DNA of 64,000 nucleotides from an uncultured Anaerococcus sp. Its GTDB lineage: Bacteria; Bacillota; Clostridia; Tissierellales; Peptoniphilaceae. Each line of letters starts with the position of its first letter. Positions within the stretch are counted from its first letter, which is position 1. The notes under the pieces were generated by a model. The model saw only the letters and a list, made by a program, of their open reading frames with translations, was not told where the DNA came from and searched no databases. The position numbers and the translations under genes were made by a program. Positions 1 through 8,341 of this stretch are shown piece after piece. The stretch lies in assembly GCA_900551095.1 (NCBI GenBank), contig URUJ01000007.1, forward strand, positions 1 through 64,000, read 5' to 3'.

Positions 1-143
1 TAAATTACAAGATTAATTATTATTGATTTTTTTCTTGACATTTGATAGCTGGTCTTATTTCATATATAACCCAAAAGGTAAAATATTATTCATCTAAAAT
101 AAAATTAAGGATTTCTTATAAATTGACTTTAATAATATTAAAA

Positions 144-172
144 TTGACTTTAATATTATTTAGGATTATAAT
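144..172 (+). promoter_or_regulatory. Promoter of the DUF2089 operon, with tandem repeat
   Basis: TTGACT (144-149), 17-bp spacer, TATAAT (167-172). The -35 lies in the second of two near-identical 20-bp units (121-140 and 141-160), each containing AAATTGACTTTAATA, so a directly repeated operator overlapping the promoter is plausible. Confidence 0.7.
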
Positions 173-195
173 ATTAGTAAGTAAGGAGGATGGCG

Positions 196-489
196 ATGGG
201 AAATGAAAAAAGAGAACGGATAGAAAATCTTGATGATGCCGAAATTGACTTTATCAAGAGATTTATCCTAGAATCGGGATCCTTAAAGGAAATGGCAGCT
301 ATCTACGGCGTATCCTATCCAACAGTAAGACTAAGACTTGATAGGCTAATCGAAAAAATAAAACTATCAGACAAAGAAGATTTATCCTACGTAAGCCTAA
401 TAAAATCCATGGCTATAGACGGGAAAATCACCCTAGATGCAGCAAAGATTTTGATTGAAGAATACAAAAATGAAGGAGAAGAAAAATGA
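196..489 (+). CDS. DUF2089 family small helix-turn-helix protein
   Basis: Protein of 97 residues. The central segment around GSLKEMAAIYGVSYPTVRLR reads as a helix-turn-helix, and the C-terminal part (MAIDGKITLDAAKILIEEY) is the usual DUF2089 tail. These are small putative transcription factors of Firmicutes, often paired with a membrane protein as here. An ATG at 190 abuts the Shine-Dalgarno AAGGAGG (183-189); the in-frame ATG at 196 has a proper 6-nt spacing and is taken as the start. The stop overlaps the ATG of the next gene by 4 nt (ATGA), indicating translational coupling. Family assignment is by sequence pattern; the target is unknown, though the 20-bp tandem repeat over its own promoter suggests autoregulation. 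Confidence 0.75.
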   Translation: MGNEKRERIENLDDAEIDFIKRFILESGSLKEMAAIYGVSYPTVRLRLDRLIEKIKLSDKEDLSYVSLIKSMAIDGKITLDAAKILIEEYKNEGEEK

Positions 490-812
490 AAACAGGACTG
501 TCTTTATTTATAGTATTGGGAATATTTACTTTTTTAATACCCCTAATAATTCAAATTATAGTCTGTAAAAACACCAAGGGAAGATGGGGACTAATAATAC
601 CAATATTATCTTTTCTAAGCACACTAGCCTTTTATATAGGACAGGTATCTTTTGATGCCATTGGGGAAAATCAAGTAACTATACCAGGCTTCATCGTAGG
701 TCTTATTATAGCAAATATCCCAACAATGATTCATCATTTGGTTTATATTTACTACAAAAATAAGAAAAAAGAAAAAGACGAACTAGACAAGATGGAAATA
801 ATGGATATGTAA
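486..812 (+). CDS. Small integral membrane protein, partner of the DUF2089 regulator
   Basis: Protein of 108 residues with three hydrophobic segments (about residues 5-25, 35-52 and 66-88) and a short Lys/Glu-rich cytoplasmic tail. It starts in an ATGA overlap with the upstream DUF2089 gene and is followed directly by a strong terminator, so the two genes form a closed bicistron. I do not recognise a family. By analogy with other DUF2089/membrane pairs it may sense envelope conditions or act as an anti-regulator, but nothing in the sequence proves this. Confidence 0.6.
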   Translation: MKTGLSLFIVLGIFTFLIPLIIQIIVCKNTKGRWGLIIPILSFLSTLAFYIGQVSFDAIGENQVTIPGFIVGLIIANIPTMIHHLVYIYYKNKKKEKDELDKMEIMDM

Positions 813-813
813 A

Positions 814-852
814 AAACAGAGTGCGGGCTAGGGCTTGCGCTCTGTTTTTTTA
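814..852 (+). terminator. Rho-independent terminator after the DUF2089 bicistron
   Basis: Stem CAGAGTGCG / TGCGCTCTG (with G-T pairs) around a short loop, followed by seven T residues. Confidence 0.85.
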
Positions 853-863
853 TTCCTTACATC

Positions 864-885
864 TTGTCACCATCGCTGGTGACAA
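864..885 (+). promoter_or_regulatory. Predicted MtlR operator upstream of mtlA
   Basis: Perfect 8-bp inverted repeat TTGTCACC-N6-GGTGACAA. Each half carries the TTGNCAC core known for Bacillus MtlR sites (TTGNCACA-N4-TGTGNCAA). It lies 18 bp upstream of the -35 box, an activator position, and the mtlR gene is in the operon it would control. Confidence 0.7.
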
Positions 886-903
886 AACTACGCTTAGTAA
901 GGC

Positions 904-933
904 TTGCAAATGCCTTTACAATCAGCATATAAT
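904..933 (+). promoter_or_regulatory. mtl operon promoter
   Basis: TTGCAA (904-909), 18-bp spacer, TATAAT (928-933). Transcription would start near 940, leaving a leader of about 38 nt before mtlA. Confidence 0.6.
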
Positions 934-977
934 AAGATTAAGAAGATTATATGTCATGATTTTATAAGGAGGAAATT

Positions 978-2378
978 ATGGACAAAAAAAGTAATGTAAA
1001 AAATAATGTTCAGCGTTTTGGTAGATTCTTAAGCGCTATGGTTATGCCAAACATTGGTATGTTTATTGCATGGGGTTTTATTACAGCTCTTTTCATACCT
1101 GATGGTTATATGCCAAATGAAAAGCTTGCAGCAATGGTAGATGTTTTGCTAAAATACCTAATACCAACCCTAATAGGTTATTCTGGTGGTAAACTTGTAG
1201 CTGGTGAAAGAGGAGCAGTAATAGGTGCTATAGCTACAGCCGGTGTTATAGCAGGAGCTGATATCCCAATGCTAATGGGTGCTATGATTATGGGACCTTT
1301 TGCAGGTTGGGTTATTAAGAAGTTTGATAAAGCAGTAGATAACAAAATCCCAGCTGGATTTGAGATGCTTGTAAATAACTTCTCTATAGGTATTATCGGT
1401 ATGCTTATAGCTATCCTTGGCTACTATGGAATTGGACCTCTTTTAGCTGCTCTTACTGCTATAGTAGAAAGCGGTGTTGATTTCTTAATTAGCAAGAAAC
1501 TTCTTCCACTAGTGTCAATATTTGTTGAGCCAGGTAAAATTTTATTCTTAAACAATGCTATAAACCACGGTATATTTACTCCAATTGGTGCTAACCAAGT
1601 ATCAGAAATGGGTAAATCTATAATGTACCTAATAGAAGCAAATCCAGGACCAGGTCTAGGTATACTTTTAGCTTACTTTTTCTTTGGTAAGGGTGATTCA
1701 AAAGATTCATCAGCTGGAGCAATGATTATCCATTTCTTCGGTGGTATCCATGAGATTTATTTCCCATATGTACTAATGAACCCATATCTACTTTTAGCTG
1801 TAATAGCTGGTGGTTTTGCTGGAGTTCTAACAAATGTTTTATTAAATGCAGGATTAAGATCAGCAGCATCTCCTGGATCAATCATTGCAATTATGTCAAT
1901 GGCAGCACCTGGTGACCACATTAAGATTCTATTATCAGTTCTTATTGCAACTGTTGTATCTTTCTTAATAGCATCAATATTTGTTAAAAGAGCCTTTGCT
2001 AAAGGTGGCGCTCAGGATTTTGAAAAGGCAAAAGCAGACCTTGCAAAAAGCAAATCAGAATCAAAGGGCGAAGAAAAAGCAGAAAATACTGTAAAAGATG
2101 TTGAAGATATTAAAAAAGTTGTATTTGCTTGTGATGCAGGAATGGGATCATCAGCTATGGGTGCATCTAGATTTAGAAATGCAATCAAAGATTCACCTTA
2201 TGATATAGAAGTAGCTCACGCATCAGTTTCTGATTTGCCAGAAGGAGCTGATATTATAGTAACTAATGAAAACTTGGTAGATAGAATTGATAAAAGCAAG
2301 GGATATGAAATTATTCCAATCAAAAATTTCTTAGCAGATCCGAATATTAATAAACTAATAGAGAGATTTACAAAATAA
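978..2378 (+). CDS. mtlA: PTS mannitol transporter subunit EIICB
   Basis: Imports mannitol and phosphorylates it to mannitol-1-phosphate, taking phosphate from EIIA (MtlF). The 466-residue protein has an N-terminal membrane-embedded EIIC domain (about residues 15-340, repeated hydrophobic helices, motif NHGIFTPIGA) and a cytoplasmic EIIB domain (about 375-466) joined by a charged Lys/Glu linker. The phosphorylated cysteine is Cys385 in FACDAGMGSSAMGAS. As in many Firmicutes the EIIA domain is not fused and is encoded by mtlF downstream. The Shine-Dalgarno AAGGAGG is well placed. It is the first gene of mtlA-mtlR-mtlF-mtlD, preceded by an MtlR-type palindrome. Confidence 0.95.
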   Translation: MDKKSNVKNNVQRFGRFLSAMVMPNIGMFIAWGFITALFIPDGYMPNEKLAAMVDVLLKYLIPTLIGYSGGKLVAGERGAVIGAIATAGVIAGADIPMLMGAMIMGPFAGWVIKKFDKAVDNKIPAGFEMLVNNFSIGIIGMLIAILGYYGIGPLLAALTAIVESGVDFLISKKLLPLVSIFVEPGKILFLNNAINHGIFTPIGANQVSEMGKSIMYLIEANPGPGLGILLAYFFFGKGDSKDSSAGAMIIHFFGGIHEIYFPYVLMNPYLLLAVIAGGFAGVLTNVLLNAGLRSAASPGSIIAIMSMAAPGDHIKILLSVLIATVVSFLIASIFVKRAFAKGGAQDFEKAKADLAKSKSESKGEEKAENTVKDVEDIKKVVFACDAGMGSSAMGASRFRNAIKDSPYDIEVAHASVSDLPEGADIIVTNENLVDRIDKSKGYEIIPIKNFLADPNINKLIERFTK

Positions 2379-2399
2379 AAATAGAAAGTAGGGAAGTCA

Positions 2400-4547
2400 T
2401 TGAAATCATATAACTTATCTCAAAGGCAAAAAAATATCGTCCACATAATTGGAGATAGTATTGATGACTATATTACAGTTAATGAAATAGCTCGACGTAT
2501 AGATGTATCTACAAGGACTGTGCAAAGGGACTTGGCTCTTATCGAAGATTTTTTATATGATAATGACTTCTCACTAGTGAAAAAACCAGGACAAGGACTA
2601 ATATTAAACGAATCATCAGAGTCTGTACCCTACCTTTATGAACTACTAGAAATGGTCGACTCATCTAAGCAGTATGAAAAAGTAGAGAGGGTTAATTTTA
2701 TCCTATCAAGACTTTTAACAAGCAAAGAGCCTATAAAATATTTTGTCTTTACCTTGTATTTAAATATATCAGAGAAGACATTAACGGATGATTTAACGAT
2801 AATAGATAAATGGCTATCCGTGTATGATATAAAGCTTATCAGAAAGCGTGGAGTAGGTCTAAGCATCAAAGGAAGTGAAAAATCAATAAGAAAAGCTCAG
2901 GCTAAACTTATAAATGAGATGCTAGATGATGATAAAAAGATTGAGATATTGATGGATATCTACGACAAGGTAAAAGTAGATCTAATTAGTCAAAATGATA
3001 TTTTATCAATGATGGATGTAGGAATAATAAATAGGACAAAAAAATCCTTGGATAAGACTTTTCATAGGTTAAATATAAGTATTTCTGATAATTCTTATAT
3101 TAGTCTTTTAGTCCATATATCATTGTCTATCGAGAGACTAAAACAGAATAGACAGATAGACTTTAATGAAGATATAGTACAAAACTTAAAATCAAGTCAA
3201 GATTATATTTTTGCAGAAAAAATAATTGAAGATTTAGAAGAAGAGTTTTCTATAGAAATTCCAGATATCGAGATTTATTTTGTTGCCATGCATATTAAAG
3301 GTACAAAAATAATTGACGAAGATAATGTAAATATTTATACAAATAAAACAGATGAAACAACCAGTATCACAGAAGAACTGATAGAGAAAATGGAAGAAAT
3401 CTATGGTCTTGATTTAAAAAAAGATTTAAGGCTTAATCGTGATTTAAGAGCGCATATTTTACCAGCACTCAATAGGCTAAAGTATAAGCTTTCGATAAAA
3501 AATCCTATTATAAACGAAATTAAAGATAAATATGGTGATATTTATAATAGCTTAAAGGAAATCGCACCAGATGTCATAAGAAAAAATGGTAAGCTTAGTG
3601 CTGATATTCCAATACCAGATGATGAAATTGCTTATATTGCAATTCATTTTATAACAGCTATTGAAAGTAGGATTTTAAATTATATATCAGTAAATGTACT
3701 TACCGTCTGTCCTACAGGTTATGGAGCGTCAAGATTATTGGCGACAAATCTTATAAATCATTTTACTAATATTGAAATAGTAAATAATGCTTCAATAATG
3801 AATCTAAATAGAGATTTCTTAGAGAAAAATAATGTTGATTTGATAATATCGACAATCAAAATTGATGGGATACTGGAAGAAAATGAAATTAAAGAATTTG
3901 AATATATAGAAATGCCAGCTATTCCAGATGAAGACGACTATTTAAGTTTAACTAATAAATTAAGAGAGATTTCAAGGAAAAAATATTATAAAGTTGAAAA
4001 TAAGAACGATAAAATATTAGGAAAATTTCTCAAAGCAAACGAAAAATTGACAAAGTCATCTTTGGCAGAAAATATTTATGATGTATCAGTAAGCCTTAAT
4101 AAAATTTATGAAAATACTAGATATTTTCTTTTAAAAAATGGTGAAGATATTTATAAAAAATCTGCAAAATTAGTTTCAAATAACGAAGACGAAGAAATTA
4201 AGATTTTAGAAACGATAATAAAAAGAAATGAATTAAATCCTACTTATTATGACGAGCTTAACCTACAATTACTTCATGGGAAATGTGAAGGAAGCGATCC
4301 GAAATTAGGCTTTGGAAAGATAGCAGATACTGATGATATTATAATAATAATGATATCAAGAGTAGATGAAGAAGATGAAGTGGTTAAATTTTTTTCTGAA
4401 ATAAGTGGTAAACTTGTAAATAATGATTATTTTCTAGAGGCGATACAAAATTTAGATCAAAATAAAATCAAGCTAGGACTTAAAGAAATAATACACAAAA
4501 TAATTGGCGAAATTATAGAAAAAGATGGAGTAAAAAATGAATATTAA
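2400..4547 (+). CDS. mtlR: PRD-containing transcriptional activator of the mannitol operon
   Basis: Protein of 715 residues with the BglG/MtlR activator architecture: N-terminal helix-turn-helix (about 1-60, ITVNEIARRIDVSTRTVQRDL), two PTS regulation domains in the middle third to about 410, an EIIB-like domain with Cys437 (VCPTGYGAS) and a C-terminal EIIA-like domain with His626 (QLLHGKCEG). In this family, phosphorylation of the PRDs by HPr activates, while the EIIB/EIIA-like domains sense transporter state. The start is TTG at 2400, behind a GGGAAG Shine-Dalgarno. The EIIA-like domain is divergent: the usual IPHG is LLHG. The gene lies inside the operon it should control and overlaps mtlF by 11 nt. 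Confidence 0.9.
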   Translation: MKSYNLSQRQKNIVHIIGDSIDDYITVNEIARRIDVSTRTVQRDLALIEDFLYDNDFSLVKKPGQGLILNESSESVPYLYELLEMVDSSKQYEKVERVNFILSRLLTSKEPIKYFVFTLYLNISEKTLTDDLTIIDKWLSVYDIKLIRKRGVGLSIKGSEKSIRKAQAKLINEMLDDDKKIEILMDIYDKVKVDLISQNDILSMMDVGIINRTKKSLDKTFHRLNISISDNSYISLLVHISLSIERLKQNRQIDFNEDIVQNLKSSQDYIFAEKIIEDLEEEFSIEIPDIEIYFVAMHIKGTKIIDEDNVNIYTNKTDETTSITEELIEKMEEIYGLDLKKDLRLNRDLRAHILPALNRLKYKLSIKNPIINEIKDKYGDIYNSLKEIAPDVIRKNGKLSADIPIPDDEIAYIAIHFITAIESRILNYISVNVLTVCPTGYGASRLLATNLINHFTNIEIVNNASIMNLNRDFLEKNNVDLIISTIKIDGILEENEIKEFEYIEMPAIPDEDDYLSLTNKLREISRKKYYKVENKNDKILGKFLKANEKLTKSSLAENIYDVSVSLNKIYENTRYFLLKNGEDIYKKSAKLVSNNEDEEIKILETIIKRNELNPTYYDELNLQLLHGKCEGSDPKLGFGKIADTDDIIIIMISRVDEEDEVVKFFSEISGKLVNNDYFLEAIQNLDQNKIKLGLKEIIHKIIGEIIEKDGVKNEY

Positions 4548-4959
4548 ACTTGAAGAAAAAAATATATTTCTAAATTTAGAAAGTGTTAGCAAGGAAGAAG
4601 CTATCACAAGAGCAGGCGAAGAATTGGTAAAACTTGGCTGTGTTGACGAAGAATATATAAACTATATGTTAGAAAGAGAAAAGTTAACAACAACTTATAT
4701 GGGTCTTGGTATAGCAATTCCTCATGGTGTAAATGAAGCAAAGAAAACTATTCATAAAAGCGGTCTTGTATTCCTTCAATATCCTAATGGTGTAGATTTT
4801 GACGGCGAAAAAGCCTACCTAGTAATAGGTCTGGCCGGAAAAGATGACGAACACCTAGAAGTATTATCAAGTGTTGCAATAAAAATTAGTGAAGAATTAG
4901 TAGAAAAACTTAAAAACACAGACAATAAACAAGATTTCATAGAAGAATTTGGGGAGTAA
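4537..4959 (+). CDS. mtlF: PTS mannitol EIIA component
   Basis: Cytoplasmic phosphocarrier of 140 residues that passes phosphate from HPr to the EIIB domain of MtlA. It is a single EIIA type 2 domain with the active-site His63 in GLGIAIPHG, followed by the conserved region GLVFLQYPNGVDFDG. Length is normal for free-standing MtlF. The start codon lies within the end of mtlR (11-nt overlap), and mtlD begins 2 nt after the stop, so all are co-transcribed and probably translationally coupled. Confidence 0.95.
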   Translation: MNIKLEEKNIFLNLESVSKEEAITRAGEELVKLGCVDEEYINYMLEREKLTTTYMGLGIAIPHGVNEAKKTIHKSGLVFLQYPNGVDFDGEKAYLVIGLAGKDDEHLEVLSSVAIKISEELVEKLKNTDNKQDFIEEFGE

Positions 4960-4961
4960 AA

Positions 4962-6107
4962 ATGGAAAAAGCTATTCAATTTGGAGCAGGAAATATAGGT
5001 AGGGGTTTTATTGGTTATCTATTAAATAAATCTGGATATAAACTTGTATTTGCAGATGTATTTGATAATGTAATTGATCAAATAAACGGAGATAAAACTT
5101 ACACAATCCATGTAAAAGACGTAGAAAATGAAGATATCAAGGTAGAAGATGTATCAGCAGTAAATTCAACAAGAGATGAAATTGTGGATGAAATTACAGA
5201 TGCATCTATAATTACAACTGCAGTTGGACCATTAAATTTAGTTAAAATTGCTGATAAACTCGCACAAGGTATTACAAAAAGATATGAAGAAAAATCTGAA
5301 AAATATTTAAACATCATAGCTTGTGAAAATGCCATCAAGGCGAGTGAATCCTTAAAAGGCTATGTGTATGAAAAACTTGAGGGAGAAGTTAAATCCTATG
5401 CTGATAAATTCGTAGGATTTCCAAATTGTTCAGTAGATAGGATAGTTCCACCATCTAAAAACGAAAATCCACTAGATGTGACAGTAGAAAACTACTATGA
5501 ATGGAACGTTGAAGAAGCTGGTTTTAAGGGTGAAATTCCTAAGATTAAAGGAATGAATCTCGTGGGAAATTTAGAGGCTTATATCGAAAGAAAACTCTTC
5601 ACCCTAAACACAGGACACGCATCAACAGCATATTTAGGAAGTCTAAAAGGATATAATACAATAGATCAATCCATAAATGATACGGAAATAGAAGAACAAG
5701 TTAGAAAAATAATGCAAGAATCTGGAGAAGCCCTAATGGCTAAATTTGGTTTTAACAAAGAAGACCATTTTGCCTATATAGAAAAAATTATTAAAAGATT
5801 TAAAAATCCTTACTTACAAGATGATGTAAAAAGAGTAGGCAGAGAACCAATTAGAAAATTATCAGTAAACGAAAGATTTGTAAAGCCAATCAATACAGCT
5901 TTAGAATATAATCTTCCAATAGAGAATCTTTTAGTAGGTCTTGCAGCAGCACTTAATTTCAGAAACGAAGAAGATAAACAAGCAGTAGAAATGCAAGATG
6001 ATATAGAAAATCTTGGTATAGAAAAGACTATAGAAAAAGTAACAGAAATAAAAGATGAAAAAATCATAGAAAAAATTAAAGATATTTATGGAAAATTAAA
6101 TAAATAG
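4962..6107 (+). CDS. mtlD: Mannitol-1-phosphate 5-dehydrogenase
   Basis: Oxidises mannitol-1-phosphate to fructose-6-phosphate with NAD+, feeding glycolysis. The 381-residue protein opens with the Rossmann nucleotide-binding motif AIQFGAGNIGRGFIG and has the family catalytic region around KLFTLNTGHASTAYLGSLKG in the second half. Length matches the polyol-specific long-chain dehydrogenase family (about 380). Last gene of the mtl operon, 2 nt after mtlF and followed by a bidirectional terminator. Confidence 0.95.
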   Translation: MEKAIQFGAGNIGRGFIGYLLNKSGYKLVFADVFDNVIDQINGDKTYTIHVKDVENEDIKVEDVSAVNSTRDEIVDEITDASIITTAVGPLNLVKIADKLAQGITKRYEEKSEKYLNIIACENAIKASESLKGYVYEKLEGEVKSYADKFVGFPNCSVDRIVPPSKNENPLDVTVENYYEWNVEEAGFKGEIPKIKGMNLVGNLEAYIERKLFTLNTGHASTAYLGSLKGYNTIDQSINDTEIEEQVRKIMQESGEALMAKFGFNKEDHFAYIEKIIKRFKNPYLQDDVKRVGREPIRKLSVNERFVKPINTALEYNLPIENLLVGLAAALNFRNEEDKQAVEMQDDIENLGIEKTIEKVTEIKDEKIIEKIKDIYGKLNK

Positions 6108-6131
6108 TTTTTTATAGGAAAAAATAGCAAA

Positions 6132-6180
6132 TAAAACCAGATAAAAGAGCCTTTGTACGAGCTTTTAATCTGGTTTTTAT
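6132..6180. terminator. Bidirectional terminator between mtlD and the acetyltransferase
   Basis: Stem AAACCAGAT/ATCTGGTTT extended by AAAAG/CTTTT across one bulge, with T-rich tracts on both sides. It serves the convergent genes. Confidence 0.8.
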
Positions 6181-6182
6181 AT

Positions 6183-6707
6183 TTAAAAATTAATCGAATT
6201 TTTAAATAGCATAAGATTAATCATATTTTCCTCGTTATCGGTGATTTTAAAACCCAAATCCAAGTGAATTTTTATAGCAGAAGCACGTTCTCTTTCAAAA
6301 TCATTATGAAGAACTTTTATAGAATCGAAAGAAAAAGCCTTCTTGATTAAAAGTTTTAGTCCTAATTTTCCATATCCTTGGCCTCTATATTCGTATTTAG
6401 TCACAATTCCTATATCTCTTGTATAAGGGCTAAGCTTTGAAGGATGGAAATTAACATCTCCTACAAAGGCCTTTAAATCTTGGTCATAAATATAGGCGTA
6501 AAAATACTCGCCTGGATTTGAAAAATAAAGGTCATACCATTTTTCTAAGTAGCTATCAGAATAGGTGATAGTCCCATTTTCCTTATCGTAGCCAGGAAAA
6601 TCTATATCATAACCCTTGTTGTAGGCCATAGTGGCTGGATCAGCTAAGAGATTTTTGGCAAAGTCTAATTCATTTTCATTTGGGGTGTATAGTTTGATGT
6701 TTTTCAT
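6183..6707 (-). CDS. GNAT family N-acetyltransferase
   Basis: Probable acetyl-CoA dependent N-acetyltransferase of 174 residues. The acetyl-CoA binding motif A is visible as YEYRGQGYGKLGLKLLIKKAF (R/Q-x-x-G-x-G/A), followed by an IKVLHNDFERERASAIKIHLDLGF motif B segment typical of RimJ/RimL-like members that modify protein N-termini or small molecules. The start is uncertain: an upstream in-frame ATG at 6740 would add 11 residues; neither has a good Shine-Dalgarno. The core family fold begins at MKNIKLYTP, so 6707 is preferred. A TATAAT at 6761-6766 on this strand suits either. Substrate unknown. Confidence 0.8.
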   Translation of the reverse strand: MKNIKLYTPNENELDFAKNLLADPATMAYNKGYDIDFPGYDKENGTITYSDSYLEKWYDLYFSNPGEYFYAYIYDQDLKAFVGDVNFHPSKLSPYTRDIGIVTKYEYRGQGYGKLGLKLLIKKAFSFDSIKVLHNDFERERASAIKIHLDLGFKITDNEENMINLMLFKNSINF

Positions 6708-6766
6708 AATAAGTTTAATAATTTTAGTATATATAGACATATGCTAAGAATTCATCTCGTATTATA

Positions 6767-7348
6767 CCGTAAAAATAACGTTTTGAATATAAAATTCTCC
6801 TAACATCCATTACGTTGTCTATAATAACATAAAATATAGTATAATATGTAACATAAATTTATAGTTATGATTTAATCTAGTTGTTTTCAATTAAATTTTT
6901 CATAAAGTAGAGTAACATCAAGTTTTTATTTATAAAATTTTGAGTTTTATCAACCAGCCTATAGGAAGGTCCGGAATTTTGTAAGTATGATTTTGAATCT
7001 ATATTTTCTTAAACTTTAGTAAAACTATATATTTCGTAAGAAAATCCTCAGAACTATCAGGATTTCTATACGCTTGATCAAGTTTTTTCAATCTAATTTT
7101 TAAGAGTAGAATATTGTTCTATAATCATTAGAACCATAGTTCAATTTAGGTAAATTTATTTCTCAAATCTGACATATAGGAAATTATTATATTATTGGAG
7201 CGTATTATTTACTATGATGAGCAATGGGAATGTAATGATTATAATAGATAAATATCTCTATTAAGGTGGCTCTGGTCAAAGAAGAAAGGTCGTTTATAGG
7301 CGTACAAGTGGAAATAATAAAAGTTGGATAAGATTTTAATAGGAATTA
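6767..7348. other. Gene-poor stretch between the acetyltransferase and hicAB
   Basis: About 580 bp of AT-rich sequence with no open frame, tRNA or convincing repeat. Its irregular composition just before a toxin-antitoxin pair and decayed ORFs suggests old mobile or degraded DNA, but no recognisable element is left. Confidence 0.4.
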
Positions 7349-7377
7349 TTGAAAGCATGCGTATTAGTGCGTATAAT
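7349..7377 (+). promoter_or_regulatory. hicAB promoter with direct repeat
   Basis: TTGAAA (7349-7354), 17-bp spacer, TATAAT (7372-7377). Two copies of TGCGTAT (7358-7364 and 7368-7374), 10 bp apart, lie between and over these boxes, a plausible HicB/HicAB autorepression site. Confidence 0.65.
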
Positions 7378-7400
7378 GATAGCGTAAGGAGGTAATCATT

Positions 7401-7595
7401 ATGCCAATGACGTCTAAGCAGATGATTAAGTTCCTTGAAAAAAATGGCTTTACCTATATACCATCGGGAGATGGTTCACATAGGAAGTACAAAAATTTCA
7501 AGAACGGTAGGGTAACAACCGTTCCATACCACGGTAACAAAGATTTGCCAAAAGGTACGGAACAGAAAATCCTAAAACAAGCGGGGCTAAAATAG
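7401..7595 (+). CDS. hicA: HicA mRNA interferase toxin
   Basis: Toxin of a type II toxin-antitoxin pair; HicA proteins are small double-stranded RNA-binding-fold RNases that cleave mRNA. The 64-residue protein has the family layout: N-terminal helix (SKQMIKFLEKNGF), the strand with catalytic His27 in GDGSHRKY, then VTTVPYHGNKDLPKGTEQKILKQAG. Start is supported by AAGGAGGTAATCATT before the ATG. The cognate antitoxin hicB follows 32 nt later. Toxin-first order is usual for this family. Confidence 0.93.
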   Translation: MPMTSKQMIKFLEKNGFTYIPSGDGSHRKYKNFKNGRVTTVPYHGNKDLPKGTEQKILKQAGLK

Positions 7596-7627
7596 CCCCT
7601 CCTTACTAAAATTAAAGGAGTGTTTTT

Positions 7628-8065
7628 ATGTTTATTTCTTATCCAGCTGTATTTTTAAAAGACTCAGTAAGCAATAGTTACACAATCTTATTCCCAGATT
7701 TACCAGGTTGCATATCCTGCGGAGACAATATTAAAGAAGCCTTATATATGGCTAATGATGCTTTGGGAACTTATTTATTTGATGATTATTCTAGATTAGA
7801 AGATTTTCCTAAATCTTCTACATTAGAAGAAATTGAAATAAAAGACAGTATAGATGAGGACGAAGAAGAATACTTTTCTTTAGAAGGAAGTTTTAAATCT
7901 TATGTTGGTCTTGATATAACCGACTATGTAAAGAAACATGAAAACAGAACGGTTAAGAAAAATGTGACTATACCGTCTTATCTCAATGAGATGGGAATAA
8001 GCAGTAAAATTAATTTCTCTAAGATTTTGACAGAAGCTTTGGAAAGGGAATTTGAAATTGAATAA
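7628..8065 (+). CDS. hicB: HicB antitoxin
   Basis: Antitoxin of 145 residues. The N-terminal half is the HicB-like degraded RNase H fold, seen as YPAVFLKDSVSNSYTILFPDLPGCISCGDNIKEAL (residues about 4-40), which masks HicA. The C-terminal part (VTIPSYLNEMGISSKINFSKILTEALEREFEI) resembles the ribbon-helix-helix DNA-binding tail that represses the hicAB promoter. It lies directly downstream of hicA with its own AAAGGAG site and ends at a terminator. Confidence 0.92.
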   Translation: MFISYPAVFLKDSVSNSYTILFPDLPGCISCGDNIKEALYMANDALGTYLFDDYSRLEDFPKSSTLEEIEIKDSIDEDEEEYFSLEGSFKSYVGLDITDYVKKHENRTVKKNVTIPSYLNEMGISSKINFSKILTEALEREFEIE

Positions 8066-8071
8066 ATTTTA

Positions 8072-8095
8072 AGGGAGCTTAGGCTCTCTTTTTTA
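8072..8095 (+). terminator. Terminator after hicB
   Basis: Stem GGGAGC-TTAG-GCTCTC followed by a run of T residues. Confidence 0.75.
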
Positions 8096-8113
8096 TAAGG
8101 GAGTTTTCGAATT

Positions 8114-8215
8114 GTGAACAAAATAAATGAATTAGCTGATATAGCTAATCGCCAGGGTGTGGCAATAACTTTAAGTGTTATAATGATTGTTTTGGTCTGG
8201 ATTTTTGGTAGGTAG
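8114..8215 (+). CDS. 33-residue single-TM peptide (possible relict)
   Basis: Short frame starting at GTG (8114), 10 nt after AAGGGAG. The N-terminal half is polar and the C-terminal half forms one transmembrane segment (VAITLSVIMIVLVWIFG). It resembles the very small YvrJ-type membrane proteins found in phages and Firmicutes, though that is only an impression. It sits just after the hicB terminator in a stretch of broken frames. Confidence 0.35.
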   Translation: MNKINELADIANRQGVAITLSVIMIVLVWIFGR

Positions 8216-8227
8216 GTTTTAGGCAGT

Positions 8228-8341
8228 ATGAATAACAGAAAAAGCTTGCTTATTTTGCAAAGTCAGACTAATGAAGCGATATTGAAATTAACTGAGGCTC
8301 TTAAATTATATTATAATATCTTAAATAAGCAAAATGACTAA
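8228..8341 (+). CDS. 37-residue polar peptide (possible relict)
   Basis: Short frame, amphipathic and helix-rich (QSQTNEAILKLTEALKLYYN), starting 12 nt after the preceding TM peptide. Reading continues past the stop in other frames, with stretches such as CETKDGFQDIIGRLDKI and NDVAAKYMLD separated by stops, so it is probably the start of a decayed longer gene. Confidence 0.3.
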   Translation: MNNRKSLLILQSQTNEAILKLTEALKLYYNILNKQND

